64,000 nt of DNA from Pseudarthrobacter sulfonivorans (lineage in GTDB: Bacteria; Actinomycetota; Actinomycetes; Actinomycetales; Micrococcaceae). The stretch is from NCBI RefSeq assembly GCF_001484605.1, contig NZ_CP013747.1, forward strand, positions 4,030,001 through 4,094,000, given 5' to 3'. Below are positions 49,900 through 58,681 of this stretch, piece by piece (positions within the stretch are counted from its first letter, which is position 1; every line of letters begins with the position of its first letter). The position numbers were made by a program, and so were the translations under genes. The notes beneath the pieces are model-generated. The model ran no database searches and had not been told where the DNA came from. It saw only the letters and a list, made by a program, of their open reading frames with translations.

Positions 49900-50436
49900 T
49901 TACGCCCCCGTTGCGTGTTCGACGGCGCGGCGCACGGCCTTGTCTGCCTTGTGAAGCTTTTGGCCGGTGGTCTTGCGGGCGCCGGCGGCGCTCTTCCGGG
50001 CGTCCGCGGCGAGGTGCTCGGCACGCCAGGCCAGGCCCGGCTTGCCGGCGGTGTCCACCGAGGCCAGCAGGGCGCCGCCGCTGAGGGAAATGTTCTTGAG
50101 CAGCTGGTTCCGGCGGACTTCTCGGCCTTCCTTGGTGCTGATGTCTGCGCTGCGCCATTCCACAAAGGTGTTCAGGAGCGAGATGACGGTCAGCAGTGTT
50201 GCCGAGAGGCGGCTGAACTTGCCCAGGCCGAACAGCACGCCGGCACCCACCTGCGTTCCGCCGATCACCCGTGCCAGCATCTTTTCGTCGGCCTGGAACG
50301 GCAGCGACGCGGCTGCCTTCTGAAGGAGCGGCGAGAGCTGGGTGGCGGTGTCATCGGCGTTCTTCAGCTTGTCCAGTCCGGCGACTACGAAACTGGAAGC
50401 CAGCATGGGGCGGGCGAGAGTACGGACAAAGGACAT
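49900..50436 (-). CDS. DoxX family membrane protein
   Basis: This 178-residue protein has the DoxX start FVRTLARPMLASSFVVAGLDKLKN, three to four membrane segments up to about residue 130, and a basic Lys/Ala-rich cytoplasmic tail (140-178). ATG 50436 has AGGAGG six bases upstream; the longer frame to 50988 overlaps the sigma factor gene on the other strand and is rejected. DoxX proteins are linked to redox and thiol-stress complexes in mycobacteria. Its divergent position next to sigH is suggestive, but no SigH-type promoter was seen on its strand. Confidence 0.83.
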   Translation of the reverse strand: MSFVRTLARPMLASSFVVAGLDKLKNADDTATQLSPLLQKAAASLPFQADEKMLARVIGGTQVGAGVLFGLGKFSRLSATLLTVISLLNTFVEWRSADISTKEGREVRRNQLLKNISLSGGALLASVDTAGKPGLAWRAEHLAADARKSAAGARKTTGQKLHKADKAVRRAVEHATGA

Positions 50437-50502
50437 GGGTTTCCTCCTGGCTGGACGAACCGCACCGGATGCGGCGGAGTCCGTTCTAGTCTTGCACTTT
50501 TG

Positions 50503-50529
50503 GGGAATATTTGCCTGCCGCCAGCGGTT
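50503..50529 (+). promoter_or_regulatory. SigH/SigR-type promoter of sigH
   Basis: GGGAAT (50503-50508), exactly 18 bases, then GTT (50527-50529) match the GGAAT-N18-GTT promoter class used by SigR of Streptomyces and SigH of mycobacteria. It points at the sigH gene 181 bases downstream, implying autoregulation and a long leader. Confidence 0.72.
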
Positions 50530-50710
50530 ATGGTTTGTGGGTCCGGACACCGGACGAATTGACTCATCATGGATTGCCCGGCAGGTATTTGCCTGGAACA
50601 CCATGGCCTGACACAGACTGGAGTTGCCCTTGAGGTTACTGAAGGACGGGACGGAGCCCGCCGGACCCGTAGCACTGCAGACTCTGGAATCCGATTCTCC
50701 GGAGTACGGA

Positions 50711-51559
50711 ATGCCGCGCGCCAAGGCCGTCACAGTAGACTTGAACACAATGAGCACCCTGGATCCGGCCCTCGAGGCCATGTATGAGGCCTCCGAACGC
50801 GAAGCCAAAACAAGCAGCGAAGCCAATGCCAGCAGCGATGCGCCGGCAGGGAGTGACTCGCGGCCGGCAGACGCGCACCCTGCAGGGGATGTCCCTGTGC
50901 CCGCTGAGCCTGCGCCCGCCGAGCAACCCGTGGATGTGGCCACCGAATCAGCGGAAGAACGCCGGGTCCGTTTTGAGCGTGACGCCATGCAGTACGTGGA
51001 TCAGCTCTACTCGGCCGCCATGCGGATGGCCAGGAACCCCGCGGATGCTGAAGACCTGGTCCAGGAGGCCTACACCAAGGCGTTCTCAGCGTTCCACCAG
51101 TACAAGCCCGGCACCAACCTCAAGGCTTGGCTGTACCGGATCCTGACCAACACGTACATCAACCTCTACCGCAAGCGGCAGCGGGAACCGCTGCAGTCGA
51201 ACTCGGACACCATCGAGGACTGGCAGCTGGCCAGGGCGGAGTCGCACACGTCCCGCGGCCTGCGCTCGGCCGAGGCTGAGGCGCTGGACCACCTGCCGGA
51301 CTCGGACGTCAAGCGGGCGCTCCAGGCCATTCCCGAGGAGTTCCGGCTGGCGGTGTACTTCGCCGACGTCGAAGGCTTCGCGTACAAGGAAATCTCGGAC
51401 ATCATGAACACGCCGATCGGGACAGTGATGTCCCGGCTCCACCGCGGCCGGAAAATGTTGCGGGACATGCTGGCGGACTATGCCGCCGAACGAGGATTCA
51501 AAGGCGCCGTCGAATCACAGGACACGGCCGCGACCACAAAACAGGAGAACAGGAAATGA
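50711..51559 (+). CDS. sigH: ECF sigma factor SigH/SigR (thiol-oxidative stress)
   Basis: This is a 282-residue group-4 sigma factor. An unusually long acidic Ala/Ser/Pro-rich N-terminus (1-85) precedes region 2 ([39 protein letters not shown]...[19 protein letters not shown]). Region 4 ([61 protein letters not shown]) closely matches SigH/SigR. ATG 50711 is preferred (GGAG six bases upstream). The frame stays open to TTG 50624, so a longer isoform like SigR' of Streptomyces is possible. It overlaps its anti-sigma gene by four bases. Confidence 0.93.
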   Translation: MPRAKAVTVDLNTMSTLDPALEAMYEASEREAKTSSEANASSDAPAGSDSRPADAHPAGDVPVPAEPAPAEQPVDVATESAEERRVRFERDAMQYVDQLYSAAMRMARNPADAEDLVQEAYTKAFSAFHQYKPGTNLKAWLYRILTNTYINLYRKRQREPLQSNSDTIEDWQLARAESHTSRGLRSAEAEALDHLPDSDVKRALQAIPEEFRLAVYFADVEGFAYKEISDIMNTPIGTVMSRLHRGRKMLRDMLADYAAERGFKGAVESQDTAATTKQENRK

Positions 51560-51816
51560 GCGACTGCCAGGGATTGGGCGACTGCGATGACGCCCGGATG
51601 CAACGCATCTACGAATACCTCGACGGGGCATTGACCCGCGAGGACATCACGGAAATCAAGACCCACCTTGATGAGTGCCCTGAGTGCACGGAGGAGTACG
51701 ACCTGGAGTGTGTGATCCGCACCATGGTGAAGCGCTCGTGCACCGAGGCCGCTCCGGAGAACCTGAAGAACGCCATCCTGGACCGGATCCACGCGATCCG
51801 CCCGGTGGACGCCTGA
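51556..51816 (+). CDS. rshA: Zinc-binding anti-sigma factor (RshA/RsrA type)
   Basis: This 86-residue ZAS-family protein has Cys10, His37, Cys41 and Cys44 (THLDECPEC), the zinc and redox ligands of RsrA-type anti-sigma factors that release SigH/SigR on disulfide formation. Extra cysteines lie at 4, 52 and 62. Its ATG overlaps the sigH stop (ATGA), so the pair is made stoichiometrically. A strong terminator follows. Confidence 0.92.
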   Translation: MSDCQGLGDCDDARMQRIYEYLDGALTREDITEIKTHLDECPECTEEYDLECVIRTMVKRSCTEAAPENLKNAILDRIHAIRPVDA

Positions 51817-51919
51817 CGCAAGCGGTACCCGTCTGCAGGGACCCACGTGACCGCGTCGACGCCGGACTGCGTCGATGCCCGTCAGCAGAACCGCAGGCGC
51901 CAAAGACAAGCGCAAAGAC

Positions 51920-51957
51920 GAAGGACCCCGGAAGCCGTGTGGCTTCCGGGGTCCTTC
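51920..51957. terminator. Bidirectional terminator between sigH-rshA and bL37
   Basis: GAAGGACCCCGGAAGCC (51920-51936), loop GTGT, and GGCTTCCGGGGTCCTTC (51941-51957) form a perfect 17-bp stem between the convergent rshA and bL37 genes, with GCTTTAGCCGTTTT on the plus side. Confidence 0.88.
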
Positions 51958-51983
51958 GCTTTAGCCGTTTTCCAAGCTTTAGC

Positions 51984-52058
51984 TTAGGCGTTGGGGCGCT
52001 TCCCGTGGTTCGCGCCGCCACGCTTACGGTCACGACGTTTACGTGCACGCTTGCTCAT
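51984..52058 (-). CDS. 50S ribosomal protein bL37
   Basis: This 24-codon gene encodes a very basic peptide that begins MSKRARKRRDRKRGG and ends ANHGKRPNA. The ANHGKRPNA end and the overall pattern match the actinobacterial ribosomal protein bL37 first seen in mycobacterial ribosome structures. A perfect ribosome site, AAGGAGG, lies six bases before the ATG at 52058. Its position next to sigH-rshA is also what I recall in mycobacteria. It is too short for ordinary gene callers. Confidence 0.85.
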   Translation of the reverse strand: MSKRARKRRDRKRGGANHGKRPNA

Positions 52059-52199
52059 AGCTGGCCTCCTTAAATGTTGGTACTCAAAAGAGCTGCCCTC
52101 AAGTCTCCCACACCATGGGACACGCCGCGAATCCGAAACGGGCTGTGACCGGGGGCAATACCGATCCGGCGGCGCAGTCCGGCGGCTCAGTCGCGCAGC

Positions 52200-52811
52200 T
52201 CAGCCGGGCAGTGAGTTGCGGATGGAGATGCGCGCCTGGTCCAGCACGGTCCTGACAGTTTCCAGCGTGACGGCGCTGAGCGGTTGCCGGGTGGCCTGCA
52301 GCCGCAGTTCCACGCGCAGGTCGTCCCGGAACGCCTGCAGCAGCATCTCCGCTTCCTTCAGCTCCCGGAACCCTTCCGAAGACTGGCGGCCGGCTTTCCG
52401 GAAATCGGGGGCCCGCGCCGTGGAACGGGCCGCCTCTGCCGTTGCCGCCAGGTCTGCCCGCAACCCGCGCATGTTGGCGCGGATATCCGCCCGCAGGTTG
52501 TCCGCCAGGCGGCGGACGGAAGCGGAAATGTCGTTCTCGACTCCGGCGAGTTCCTCCCGGCGCTTGTTGAGTTCAGCAAGCCCCGCCGCGGTGATGCGGT
52601 AGTTCGTGCGGCGGCCTTCTGATTCAGTGGCGACGAGCCCTTCTTCCTCCAGCTTCCCAAGCCGGGGATAGATGGTTCCCGCGCTGGGGGAGTAGGTGCC
52701 GCCGAACCGTTCGCTGAGGGCTTTGATCAGTTCATAGCCGTGTTTGGGCCCCGACTCCAGCAGTGCGAGCAAGTACAGCCGGAGCGCACCATGGGCGAAC
52801 ACCGGAGGCAT
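52200..52811 (-). CDS. PadR family transcriptional regulator
   Basis: This 203-residue protein has an N-terminal winged helix of the PadR type (LRLYLLALLESGPKHGYELIKALSERFGGTYSPSAGTIYPRLGKLEEEGLV) and a long helical C-terminal region (85-203) that probably dimerises. It starts by overlapping the last base of the DUF4097 gene stop (TGATG), so the two form one operon. GATATATC boxes upstream of that operon are its likely operator, giving autorepression. Confidence 0.9.
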   Translation of the reverse strand: MPPVFAHGALRLYLLALLESGPKHGYELIKALSERFGGTYSPSAGTIYPRLGKLEEEGLVATESEGRRTNYRITAAGLAELNKRREELAGVENDISASVRRLADNLRADIRANMRGLRADLAATAEAARSTARAPDFRKAGRQSSEGFRELKEAEMLLQAFRDDLRVELRLQATRQPLSAVTLETVRTVLDQARISIRNSLPG

Positions 52812-53653
52812 CAGTGCCCCGCTTCCGGGCTACTTGCGTCGTCATTGCGGGCCGGCTGGCCATGAAAGATGGACGTTTTGCCGGACACCGAGTTGGTCCG
52901 CACCAGCATCAGCTTGCCGTCCGGTCCGGCAATGGTTTCCACCTTGCCGCCGGGCTGGGAGTACTGCTGGTCATCAATCACCACAACGCCGCTGGCCGAT
53001 TTCGCGACGATGTCCACGCCGACGTCGTGCGGCAGCCTGATGGTGAGGTCGCCGGAGACTGAATTGGCACCGAAGTCGTGGGTAAAGCCGAGCAGGTCAA
53101 AACTCATGTCGCCGCTGACCGTGTGAGCCCGGATGTTGCTGAACCGGCCGGATGCGGTGACCTCGCCGGAGACGCTCTTGGCGGTCAGGACGCCGTCGTG
53201 GTTTCGCGCGATGACTTCGCCGCTGACGGTGTTGACGTGAAGTTCCCCGGATGTGCCGTCTGCCATCACAGAACCCGAGACGGTATTGAGCCGCGTGCGC
53301 CCGCTGATTCCGGACACGAGGCCATCGCCGCTGACCGTGCCGGCCTCCACCTCGACGCCGGCCGGCAGAGCGATGCTGATCACCGCTGAGTTGTTGCTGT
53401 TGTGGTTGACCGTGCCCATCAGGTTCTTGAACCAGCCCTGGGGGCCGTGCAGCTGATGGCGGACCTCAAGCCTGCCGTCCGTCAGCGTCACCGACACGGG
53501 ATCGCCCTGGACGTCGTTGATCTCCACACGGGCCACGGCGTCGGCGTGGGTGACGACGTCGAACCTGCCGCGGACCATGCCCAGCTTCAGCGACCGGACG
53601 TGGTCAACGTCGATGGTTTGCGGACCTGTGACGGTCCAGCTGTCCTCTGTCAT
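52811..53653 (-). CDS. DUF4097 family beta-strand repeat protein
   Basis: This 280-residue protein is made mostly of short repeated beta strands of the form VSGDGLVSGISGRTRLNTVSG and TVSGEVIARNHDG, the parallel beta-helix or roll expected of DUF4097. It has no signal peptide or membrane helix. GGAGG lies four bases before ATG 53653. DUF4097 genes are commonly paired with PadR regulators in actinobacteria, as here, but the function of the pair is not known. Confidence 0.88.
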   Translation of the reverse strand: MTEDSWTVTGPQTIDVDHVRSLKLGMVRGRFDVVTHADAVARVEINDVQGDPVSVTLTDGRLEVRHQLHGPQGWFKNLMGTVNHNSNNSAVISIALPAGVEVEAGTVSGDGLVSGISGRTRLNTVSGSVMADGTSGELHVNTVSGEVIARNHDGVLTAKSVSGEVTASGRFSNIRAHTVSGDMSFDLLGFTHDFGANSVSGDLTIRLPHDVGVDIVAKSASGVVVIDDQQYSQPGGKVETIAGPDGKLMLVRTNSVSGKTSIFHGQPARNDDASSPEAGH

Positions 53654-53669
53654 GAATCCTCCAAAACCG

Positions 53670-53729
53670 CGATATATCGTGACTGATATCTCAAGATATA
53701 ACGGACCGCTGGACCCGTCAAGATATATC
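53670..53729 (-). promoter_or_regulatory. Cluster of GATATATC boxes, candidate PadR operator
   Basis: CGATATATCG (53670-53679) is a perfect 10-bp palindrome. GATATC (53684) and GATATA (53695) follow, and a second GATATATC lies at 53722-53729. The AT-rich boxes stand out in GC-rich DNA, 17 bases upstream of the DUF4097 start, and overlap its likely -10 region. Confidence 0.6.
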
Positions 53730-53752
53730 GCGACTGGAAGGGTTGGGGAAGC

Positions 53753-54352
53753 CTACTCGGGGGCGTCCATGCCCAGCCACTGGAACCAGCCACGGTGGAG
53801 GACCAGCCAGGCCATCAGGCCATAGCCCGCCTGCCCCGGCGTGCCGGTGTTCGCCGCAAGATCCTGGCGCCACTGTTCGTGGTTCAGAAGGGGGGAGAAC
53901 GTGTCCACATAGAGGTGCTTGCGCCTGGTGGTGACGTCAGCGAAGGCCGTGTTCAGATCGGCGAGCCGGCGGTTCTGTACCGGGTCCAGCGTGGGCGGCG
54001 GGCCCACCACAAACACCTCGATCCGGTTCTGCGTGGCCGTATCCAGGATGTTGGCCAGGTTCAGGCGGCTCCGGGCGGTGGAAAGGCCGAACTCGATGTC
54101 CCGGCCCGAGAGGCCGATCACCAGGCGGTTCTCGTGCTGGTCGCCGAACCGCCGCCCGGCCTCCTCCTGCCAGCGGGCAGCCAGCCCCTCCGTTCCTTCC
54201 TGGGGACAGGGGAGGGCATACGCTTCCATGACCATGCCGTCCTGCGGAGTGCGGGCCAACACGCGGCCCAGCCAGCCGAGGGCCCTGGGGTCGCCCAGCC
54301 CGGCAAGCAGTTCATCTCCAACAGCTGCGATCCGCAGCTTCCTGTCTTCCAC
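53753..54352 (-). CDS. SGNH-fold protein, probably catalytically altered
   Basis: This 199-residue protein has the overall SGNH hydrolase layout: block I IAAVGDELLAGLGDPRALGW, a GLSGRDIEFGLS stretch in the block III region, and a block V region TGTPGQAGYGLMAW. In active SGNH enzymes block I is GDS and block V holds an Asp-x2-His pair. Here residue 14 is Glu instead of the nucleophilic Ser, and no Asp-x2-His is seen. It may be a non-hydrolytic relative. The GTG start has GAGGGA just upstream. Confidence 0.72.
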   Translation of the reverse strand: MEDRKLRIAAVGDELLAGLGDPRALGWLGRVLARTPQDGMVMEAYALPCPQEGTEGLAARWQEEAGRRFGDQHENRLVIGLSGRDIEFGLSTARSRLNLANILDTATQNRIEVFVVGPPPTLDPVQNRRLADLNTAFADVTTRRKHLYVDTFSPLLNHEQWRQDLAANTGTPGQAGYGLMAWLVLHRGWFQWLGMDAPE

Positions 54353-54422
54353 AAGTCCCTCTTTACGTCCGTGCCGATTCAGGCCAATCGGCGTGGCTAT
54401 GATCCATCTTCATTAAACAGAA

Positions 54423-54464
54423 CTGCCCGGCCGGAGTCTGGTATTTCGACGTCCGGCCGGGCAG
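54423..54464. terminator. kgd terminator
   Basis: CTGCCCGGCCGGA (54423-54435) and TCCGGCCGGGCAG (54452-54464) make a perfect 13-bp stem with a 16-base loop, nine bases after the kgd stop on the minus strand. GTTCTGTTTAA follows. Confidence 0.78.
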
Positions 54465-54473
54465 CCACTGGGA

Positions 54474-57400
54474 CTACTTCCGTGCAAATGCCTGCTTCAG
54501 CAGTGAATCCTGCTCGGCTGCGTGTCGCTTCATGGAGCCGGCCGCCGTGGAGGCCGATGCGGGACGCGACACCAGGCGGACGCGCCGGTCCAGCGCCTCC
54601 GGGAGGTTCAGGCCCATAAACGGCCACGGTCCCTGGTTGGCGGGCTCGTCCTGTGCCCAGACAACCTCCGCGTTCGGGTACTTGGCCAGTTCCGCTGCGA
54701 TTTCTTCGTGCGGCAGCGGGTAGAGCTGCTCCACGCGGACAATCGCGGTGGTCTTGTCACCGGTCTTCTGCCGGGTGGACAGGAGATCGTAGTACAGGCG
54801 GCCGGAGACCAGCAGCACGCGTTCGACGGCGTCTGCCGCCGGCTGTTCGTGGTCACCGATGACGGGGCGGAAGGAGCCCGTGGTGAAGTCCTCGACGGAC
54901 GACGCGGCAGCCTTAAGGCGCAGCAGCTGCTTCGGCGTGAAGATGATCAGCGGCTTGCGCGGCCGGCTGTACGCCTGGCGGCGCAGCAGGTGGAAGTGTG
55001 ATGCCGCCGTGGTGGGGTTGGCGACGATCATGTTCTCTTCGGCGCACATCAGCAGGAAGCGTTCGATGCGTGCCGACGAGTGGTCCGGGCCCTGGCCTTC
55101 GTAGCCGTGCGGCAGCATCAGGACCAGGGAGGAACGCTGGCCCCACTTCTGCTCGGCCGAGGAGATGAACTCATCGATGATGGTCTGCGCGCCGTTGACG
55201 AAGTCACCGAACTGCGCTTCCCACAGCACCAGGGCATCCGGGCGTTCCACCGAGTAGCCGTATTCGAAGCCCATGGCCGCGTATTCGGACAGCAGGGAGT
55301 CGTAGATCCACAGCTTCGCCTGGTCATCCGAGAGGTGGCCCAGGGGCAGCCACTCGCCGCCGTTGGCGCGGTCGTGGAACACCGCGTGGCGCTGCACAAA
55401 CGTGCCGCGGCGCGAGTCCTGGCCGGCAAGACGGACGGGAACGCCTTCCATGATCAGCGAACCGAAGGCCGCGATCTCGCCAAAGCCCCAGTCGATGCCG
55501 CCTTCGCGTGACATCTGCTCGCGCTTTTCGAGGAGCTGCTTGAGCTTGGCGTGGACGGTGAAGCCCTCGGGGATCTGGACGTGGGCCTTGCCGATGTGTG
55601 CCAGGGTCTCCGGAGAAATGGCAGTGGACGCCGGGGCGTTGGTGCCGAAGTCAGCCTGCTGGGCGATGGGACGCTCAATGTCGGAGACGGCGGCGGAGTC
55701 CGCGGTGATGATCGGGATGGGCGAGGTCTGGGCCGCGTGCGTTTCGGCGAAGACCCGCTCCAGCCGCTCCTGGTAGTCGCGGAGCAGCTGCTCCGCTTCT
55801 TCCTCGGTGATGTCGCCACGGCCGATGAGTGCCTCGGTGTACAGCTTGCGGACGGAGCGCTTGGCTTCGATCAGGTTGTACATCATGGGCTGGGTCATCG
55901 AGGGGTCGTCACCCTCGTTGTGGCCACGGCGGCGGTAGCACACCATGTCGATCACAACGTCCTTGTGGAAACGCTGGCGGAACTCGTAGGCGAGCTGGGC
56001 GATGCGCACCACTGCCTCGGGATCGTCACCGTTCACGTGGAACACCGGAGCCTGGATCATCTTGGCGACATCCGTGGAGTACGTGGACGAGCGCGACGAC
56101 GACGGGGCCGTGGTGAAGCCCACCTGGTTGTTGACCACCACGTGGATGGTGCCGCCGGTCCGGTAGCCGCGGAGCTGGGACAGGTTCAGCGTCTCGGCAA
56201 CCACGCCCTGGCCTGCGAACGCAGCGTCGCCGTGGACCATCAGGGGCAGGACCGGGAAGGCCTCGCCCTGGTCCAGGCGGTCCTGCTTGGCGCGGACGAT
56301 GCCTTCGAGCACCGAGTCCACGGCCTCGAGGTGGGACGGGTTGGCGGCGAGGTAGACCTTGGTCTCGTTGCCGTTTTCCGAGGTGAACGTGCCTTCGGTA
56401 CCGAGGTGGTACTTTACGTCGCCGGAGCCCTGCACGGAGCGGGGATCCTGGGTGCCTTCGAATTCGCGGAACACCTGGGCATAGGTCTTGCCGGCGATGT
56501 TGGTGAGGACGTTCAGGCGGCCGCGGTGGGCCATGCCGATCGCAACCTCGTCCAGTCCGTCGTCGGCGGCATCGGAAATGATGGCGTCCAGCAGCGGAAT
56601 CAGGGATTCGCCGCCCTCCAGCGAGAAGCGCTTCTGGCCGACGAACTTGGTCTGCAGGAAGGTTTCAAACGCCTCGGCCGCGTTGAGCCGGGACACGATG
56701 CGCAGCTGCTCTTCGCGGCTGGGCTTCGAGTACGGGTGCTCCAGCTGGTCCTGGAACCACTTGCGTTCCTCCGGCTCCTGGATGTGCATGTACTCGATGC
56801 CCGTGGTGCGGCAGTAGGCGTCACGGAGGACGCCGAGGATGTCGCGGAACTTGAGCATGGGCGCGCCGCCGAAACCGCCGGTGGGCCACTCGCGGTCCAG
56901 GTCCCACAGGGTCAGCCCGTAGGTGAGGACGTCAAGGTCCGGGTGCTTGCGCTGGACGTATTCCAGGGGATCGGTGTCTGCCATCAGGTGGCCGCGCACA
57001 CGGTAGGAGTGGATCAGCTGCTGGATCCGGGCAACCTTGTTGATCTGGTCGGAAGGGTCCACCTGCAGGTCCGGGCTCCAGCGCACGGGCTCGTACGGGA
57101 TGCGCAGGGACTCGAAGATTTCGTCGTAGAAGTCCTGGGCGCCCAGCAGCAGCTGGTGGACCAGCTTCAGGAACTCGCCGCTGCCTGCACCCTGGATGAC
57201 GCGGTGGTCATACGTGGACGTCAGCGTGAGCACCTTGCTGATGGCGTTGTGCGCGATGATCTTCTCGCTGGCACCCTGGAATTCCGCGGGGTAGTCCAGT
57301 GCGCCGACGCCGATGATGGCAGCCTGGCCCTTGGACAGGCGCGGCACGGAGTGAACGGTGCCGATGCCGCCGGGGTTAGTCAGGGAGACCGTGGTGCCGG

Positions 57401-58274
57401 AGTGGTCATCAGCGGTCAGCTTGCCGGCGCGGGCACGCTTGATCAGGTCTTCATAGGTGTGCCAGAACTCGGAGAAGTTGAGGGTCTCCGCCTTCTTGAT
57501 GTTGGGCACCATGAGCAGGCGGGTGCCGTCCGGCTTGGGCATGTCAATGGCGATGCCGAAGTTGACGTGGGCCGGCTGGACAGCACTGGGCTTGCCGTCG
57601 ATTTCGTCGTAGTAGACGTTCATCGAGGGGAACTGGGCGAGTGCCCGGATCACGGCGTAGCCGATGAGGTGCGTGAAGGAAACCTTGCCGCCGCGTGCAC
57701 GGGCCAGGTTGGAGTTGATGACCACGCGGTTATCGATCAGCAGCTTGGCCGGAATGGCCCGGACGCTGGTGGCCGTGGGGACCTCAAGGCTGGTGACCAT
57801 GTTCGTGGCGATGGCCTTGGCCGGGCCGCGAAGAACGGAGACCACGTCCTCTTCCGGAGCCGTGGGTGCCTTGACGTTCTTGGGAAGCTGGGCGGGAATC
57901 GGCTGGGCGCCGGTTCCGGGCTCGGTCTTCTTCGCGCCATCGCGGGCGACCGTAGCGGGAGCTTTCTTTGCCGCCGCGGGGGCGGCGGCCGGTGCTGCGG
58001 GCTGTGCGGCCGGCGACGTTGCCGGTGCAGCAGTTGCAGAAGCCGGAGGTGCCGGCGGTACAGCCGGCATTTCGCGGGTTGCTGGGTGGGCCACGGCTAC
58101 CGCCGTGCTTCCGTTGGAAGAAGAACCGCTGCCTGAATCGAAGGACTCGAACAGGGGCCACCATTTGGTATCCACCGTGTTCTTGTCTTTCTGATACTGC
58201 TCGTACAGTTCGTCAACGAGCCACTCGTTTCCGCCAAATTCCTCTGGTAGACGGTGGCTTGGCTGCTCTGGCAC
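54474..58274 (-). CDS. kgd: Multifunctional 2-oxoglutarate decarboxylase/dehydrogenase E1 with E2-like domain
   Basis: This 1266-residue TCA-cycle enzyme is of the actinobacterial Kgd/OdhA type. The N-terminal segment EFGGNEWLVDELYEQYQKD (E1 family start) is followed by a Pro/Ala linker (70-130). A CoA acyltransferase (E2) domain at about 150-390 has the STYDHRVIQGAGSGEFL active-site end. A ThDP-dependent E1 region (about 420-1266) has AHRGRLNVL, GDAAFAGQGVVAETLNLSQLRGY...NNQVGFTT and HGYEGQGPDHSS. In related species it is inhibited by the FHA protein GarA/OdhI, whose gene is not in the window. The start is GTG 58274. Confidence 0.96.
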   Translation of the reverse strand: MPEQPSHRLPEEFGGNEWLVDELYEQYQKDKNTVDTKWWPLFESFDSGSGSSSNGSTAVAVAHPATREMPAVPPAPPASATAAPATSPAAQPAAPAAAPAAAKKAPATVARDGAKKTEPGTGAQPIPAQLPKNVKAPTAPEEDVVSVLRGPAKAIATNMVTSLEVPTATSVRAIPAKLLIDNRVVINSNLARARGGKVSFTHLIGYAVIRALAQFPSMNVYYDEIDGKPSAVQPAHVNFGIAIDMPKPDGTRLLMVPNIKKAETLNFSEFWHTYEDLIKRARAGKLTADDHSGTTVSLTNPGGIGTVHSVPRLSKGQAAIIGVGALDYPAEFQGASEKIIAHNAISKVLTLTSTYDHRVIQGAGSGEFLKLVHQLLLGAQDFYDEIFESLRIPYEPVRWSPDLQVDPSDQINKVARIQQLIHSYRVRGHLMADTDPLEYVQRKHPDLDVLTYGLTLWDLDREWPTGGFGGAPMLKFRDILGVLRDAYCRTTGIEYMHIQEPEERKWFQDQLEHPYSKPSREEQLRIVSRLNAAEAFETFLQTKFVGQKRFSLEGGESLIPLLDAIISDAADDGLDEVAIGMAHRGRLNVLTNIAGKTYAQVFREFEGTQDPRSVQGSGDVKYHLGTEGTFTSENGNETKVYLAANPSHLEAVDSVLEGIVRAKQDRLDQGEAFPVLPLMVHGDAAFAGQGVVAETLNLSQLRGYRTGGTIHVVVNNQVGFTTAPSSSRSSTYSTDVAKMIQAPVFHVNGDDPEAVVRIAQLAYEFRQRFHKDVVIDMVCYRRRGHNEGDDPSMTQPMMYNLIEAKRSVRKLYTEALIGRGDITEEEAEQLLRDYQERLERVFAETHAAQTSPIPIITADSAAVSDIERPIAQQADFGTNAPASTAISPETLAHIGKAHVQIPEGFTVHAKLKQLLEKREQMSREGGIDWGFGEIAAFGSLIMEGVPVRLAGQDSRRGTFVQRHAVFHDRANGGEWLPLGHLSDDQAKLWIYDSLLSEYAAMGFEYGYSVERPDALVLWEAQFGDFVNGAQTIIDEFISSAEQKWGQRSSLVLMLPHGYEGQGPDHSSARIERFLLMCAEENMIVANPTTAASHFHLLRRQAYSRPRKPLIIFTPKQLLRLKAAASSVEDFTTGSFRPVIGDHEQPAADAVERVLLVSGRLYYDLLSTRQKTGDKTTAIVRVEQLYPLPHEEIAAELAKYPNAEVVWAQDEPANQGPWPFMGLNLPEALDRRVRLVSRPASASTAAGSMKRHAAEQDSLLKQAFARK

Positions 58275-58681
58275 TTGAAATACGCCTCTTCCATGAGTTT
58301 GATTTCTCTCTGGCCGCCACGGTGCCGCAGCACAACATTCGAACCAGTCTCTGCGTCCTGAACCCGGACCTTTGCCAGTCTAATGAGCATTCTGTGTTAA
58401 CTGCCAATAACGGTGACCCAAATCATGGCGATGACGTGGAGATCACCGATTGTGGCGTCCGGAAGCCGTCCCGGCGCGGGTGTGCCGGGACCTCCGGGCG
58501 GCCATCCGAAAGGCGCAATCTGCTCCTGTAGACTGAAATTCTTATGGACAGTAAATCTAGGTGCCGGCCTGGGGGCTGTCAGCGGAGCATGAAGTACAGC
58601 ACCGCGCAGTCCACCCGCAGAGCCGGCAAACCCCGAACACGCGCCCATCACTTTCCGTCAGGCCACCCCGGCGGAGCCCCT
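58275..58681. other. Divergent non-coding region between kgd and the CNNM genes
   Basis: This 407-base stretch holds no convincing gene apart from the small upstream ORF that follows it. It should contain the kgd promoter on the minus strand (TTGGCA and TAGACT about 19 bases apart, with TAGACT near 58380) and the CNNM operon promoter on the plus strand (around 58530-58560, TAAATCT). The last 120 bases are rich in possible hairpins. Confidence 0.5.

Noticed and set aside
49900..50988. A 362-codon reading of the DoxX gene extending over the sigH 5' region
   Set aside because: The DoxX family start with AGGAGG is at 50436; the extension overlaps the sigH promoter and coding start and has no family match.
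55551..58136. An 861-codon open frame antisense to kgd
   Set aside because: It is a GC-rich shadow of kgd. The kgd frame carries all the family motifs, and the antisense frame shows no recognisable domain or ribosome site.
58097..58390. A 97-codon minus-strand frame overlapping the kgd start
   Set aside because: It runs out of frame into kgd, has no clear ribosome site and shows no recognisable domain; most likely 5' leader.
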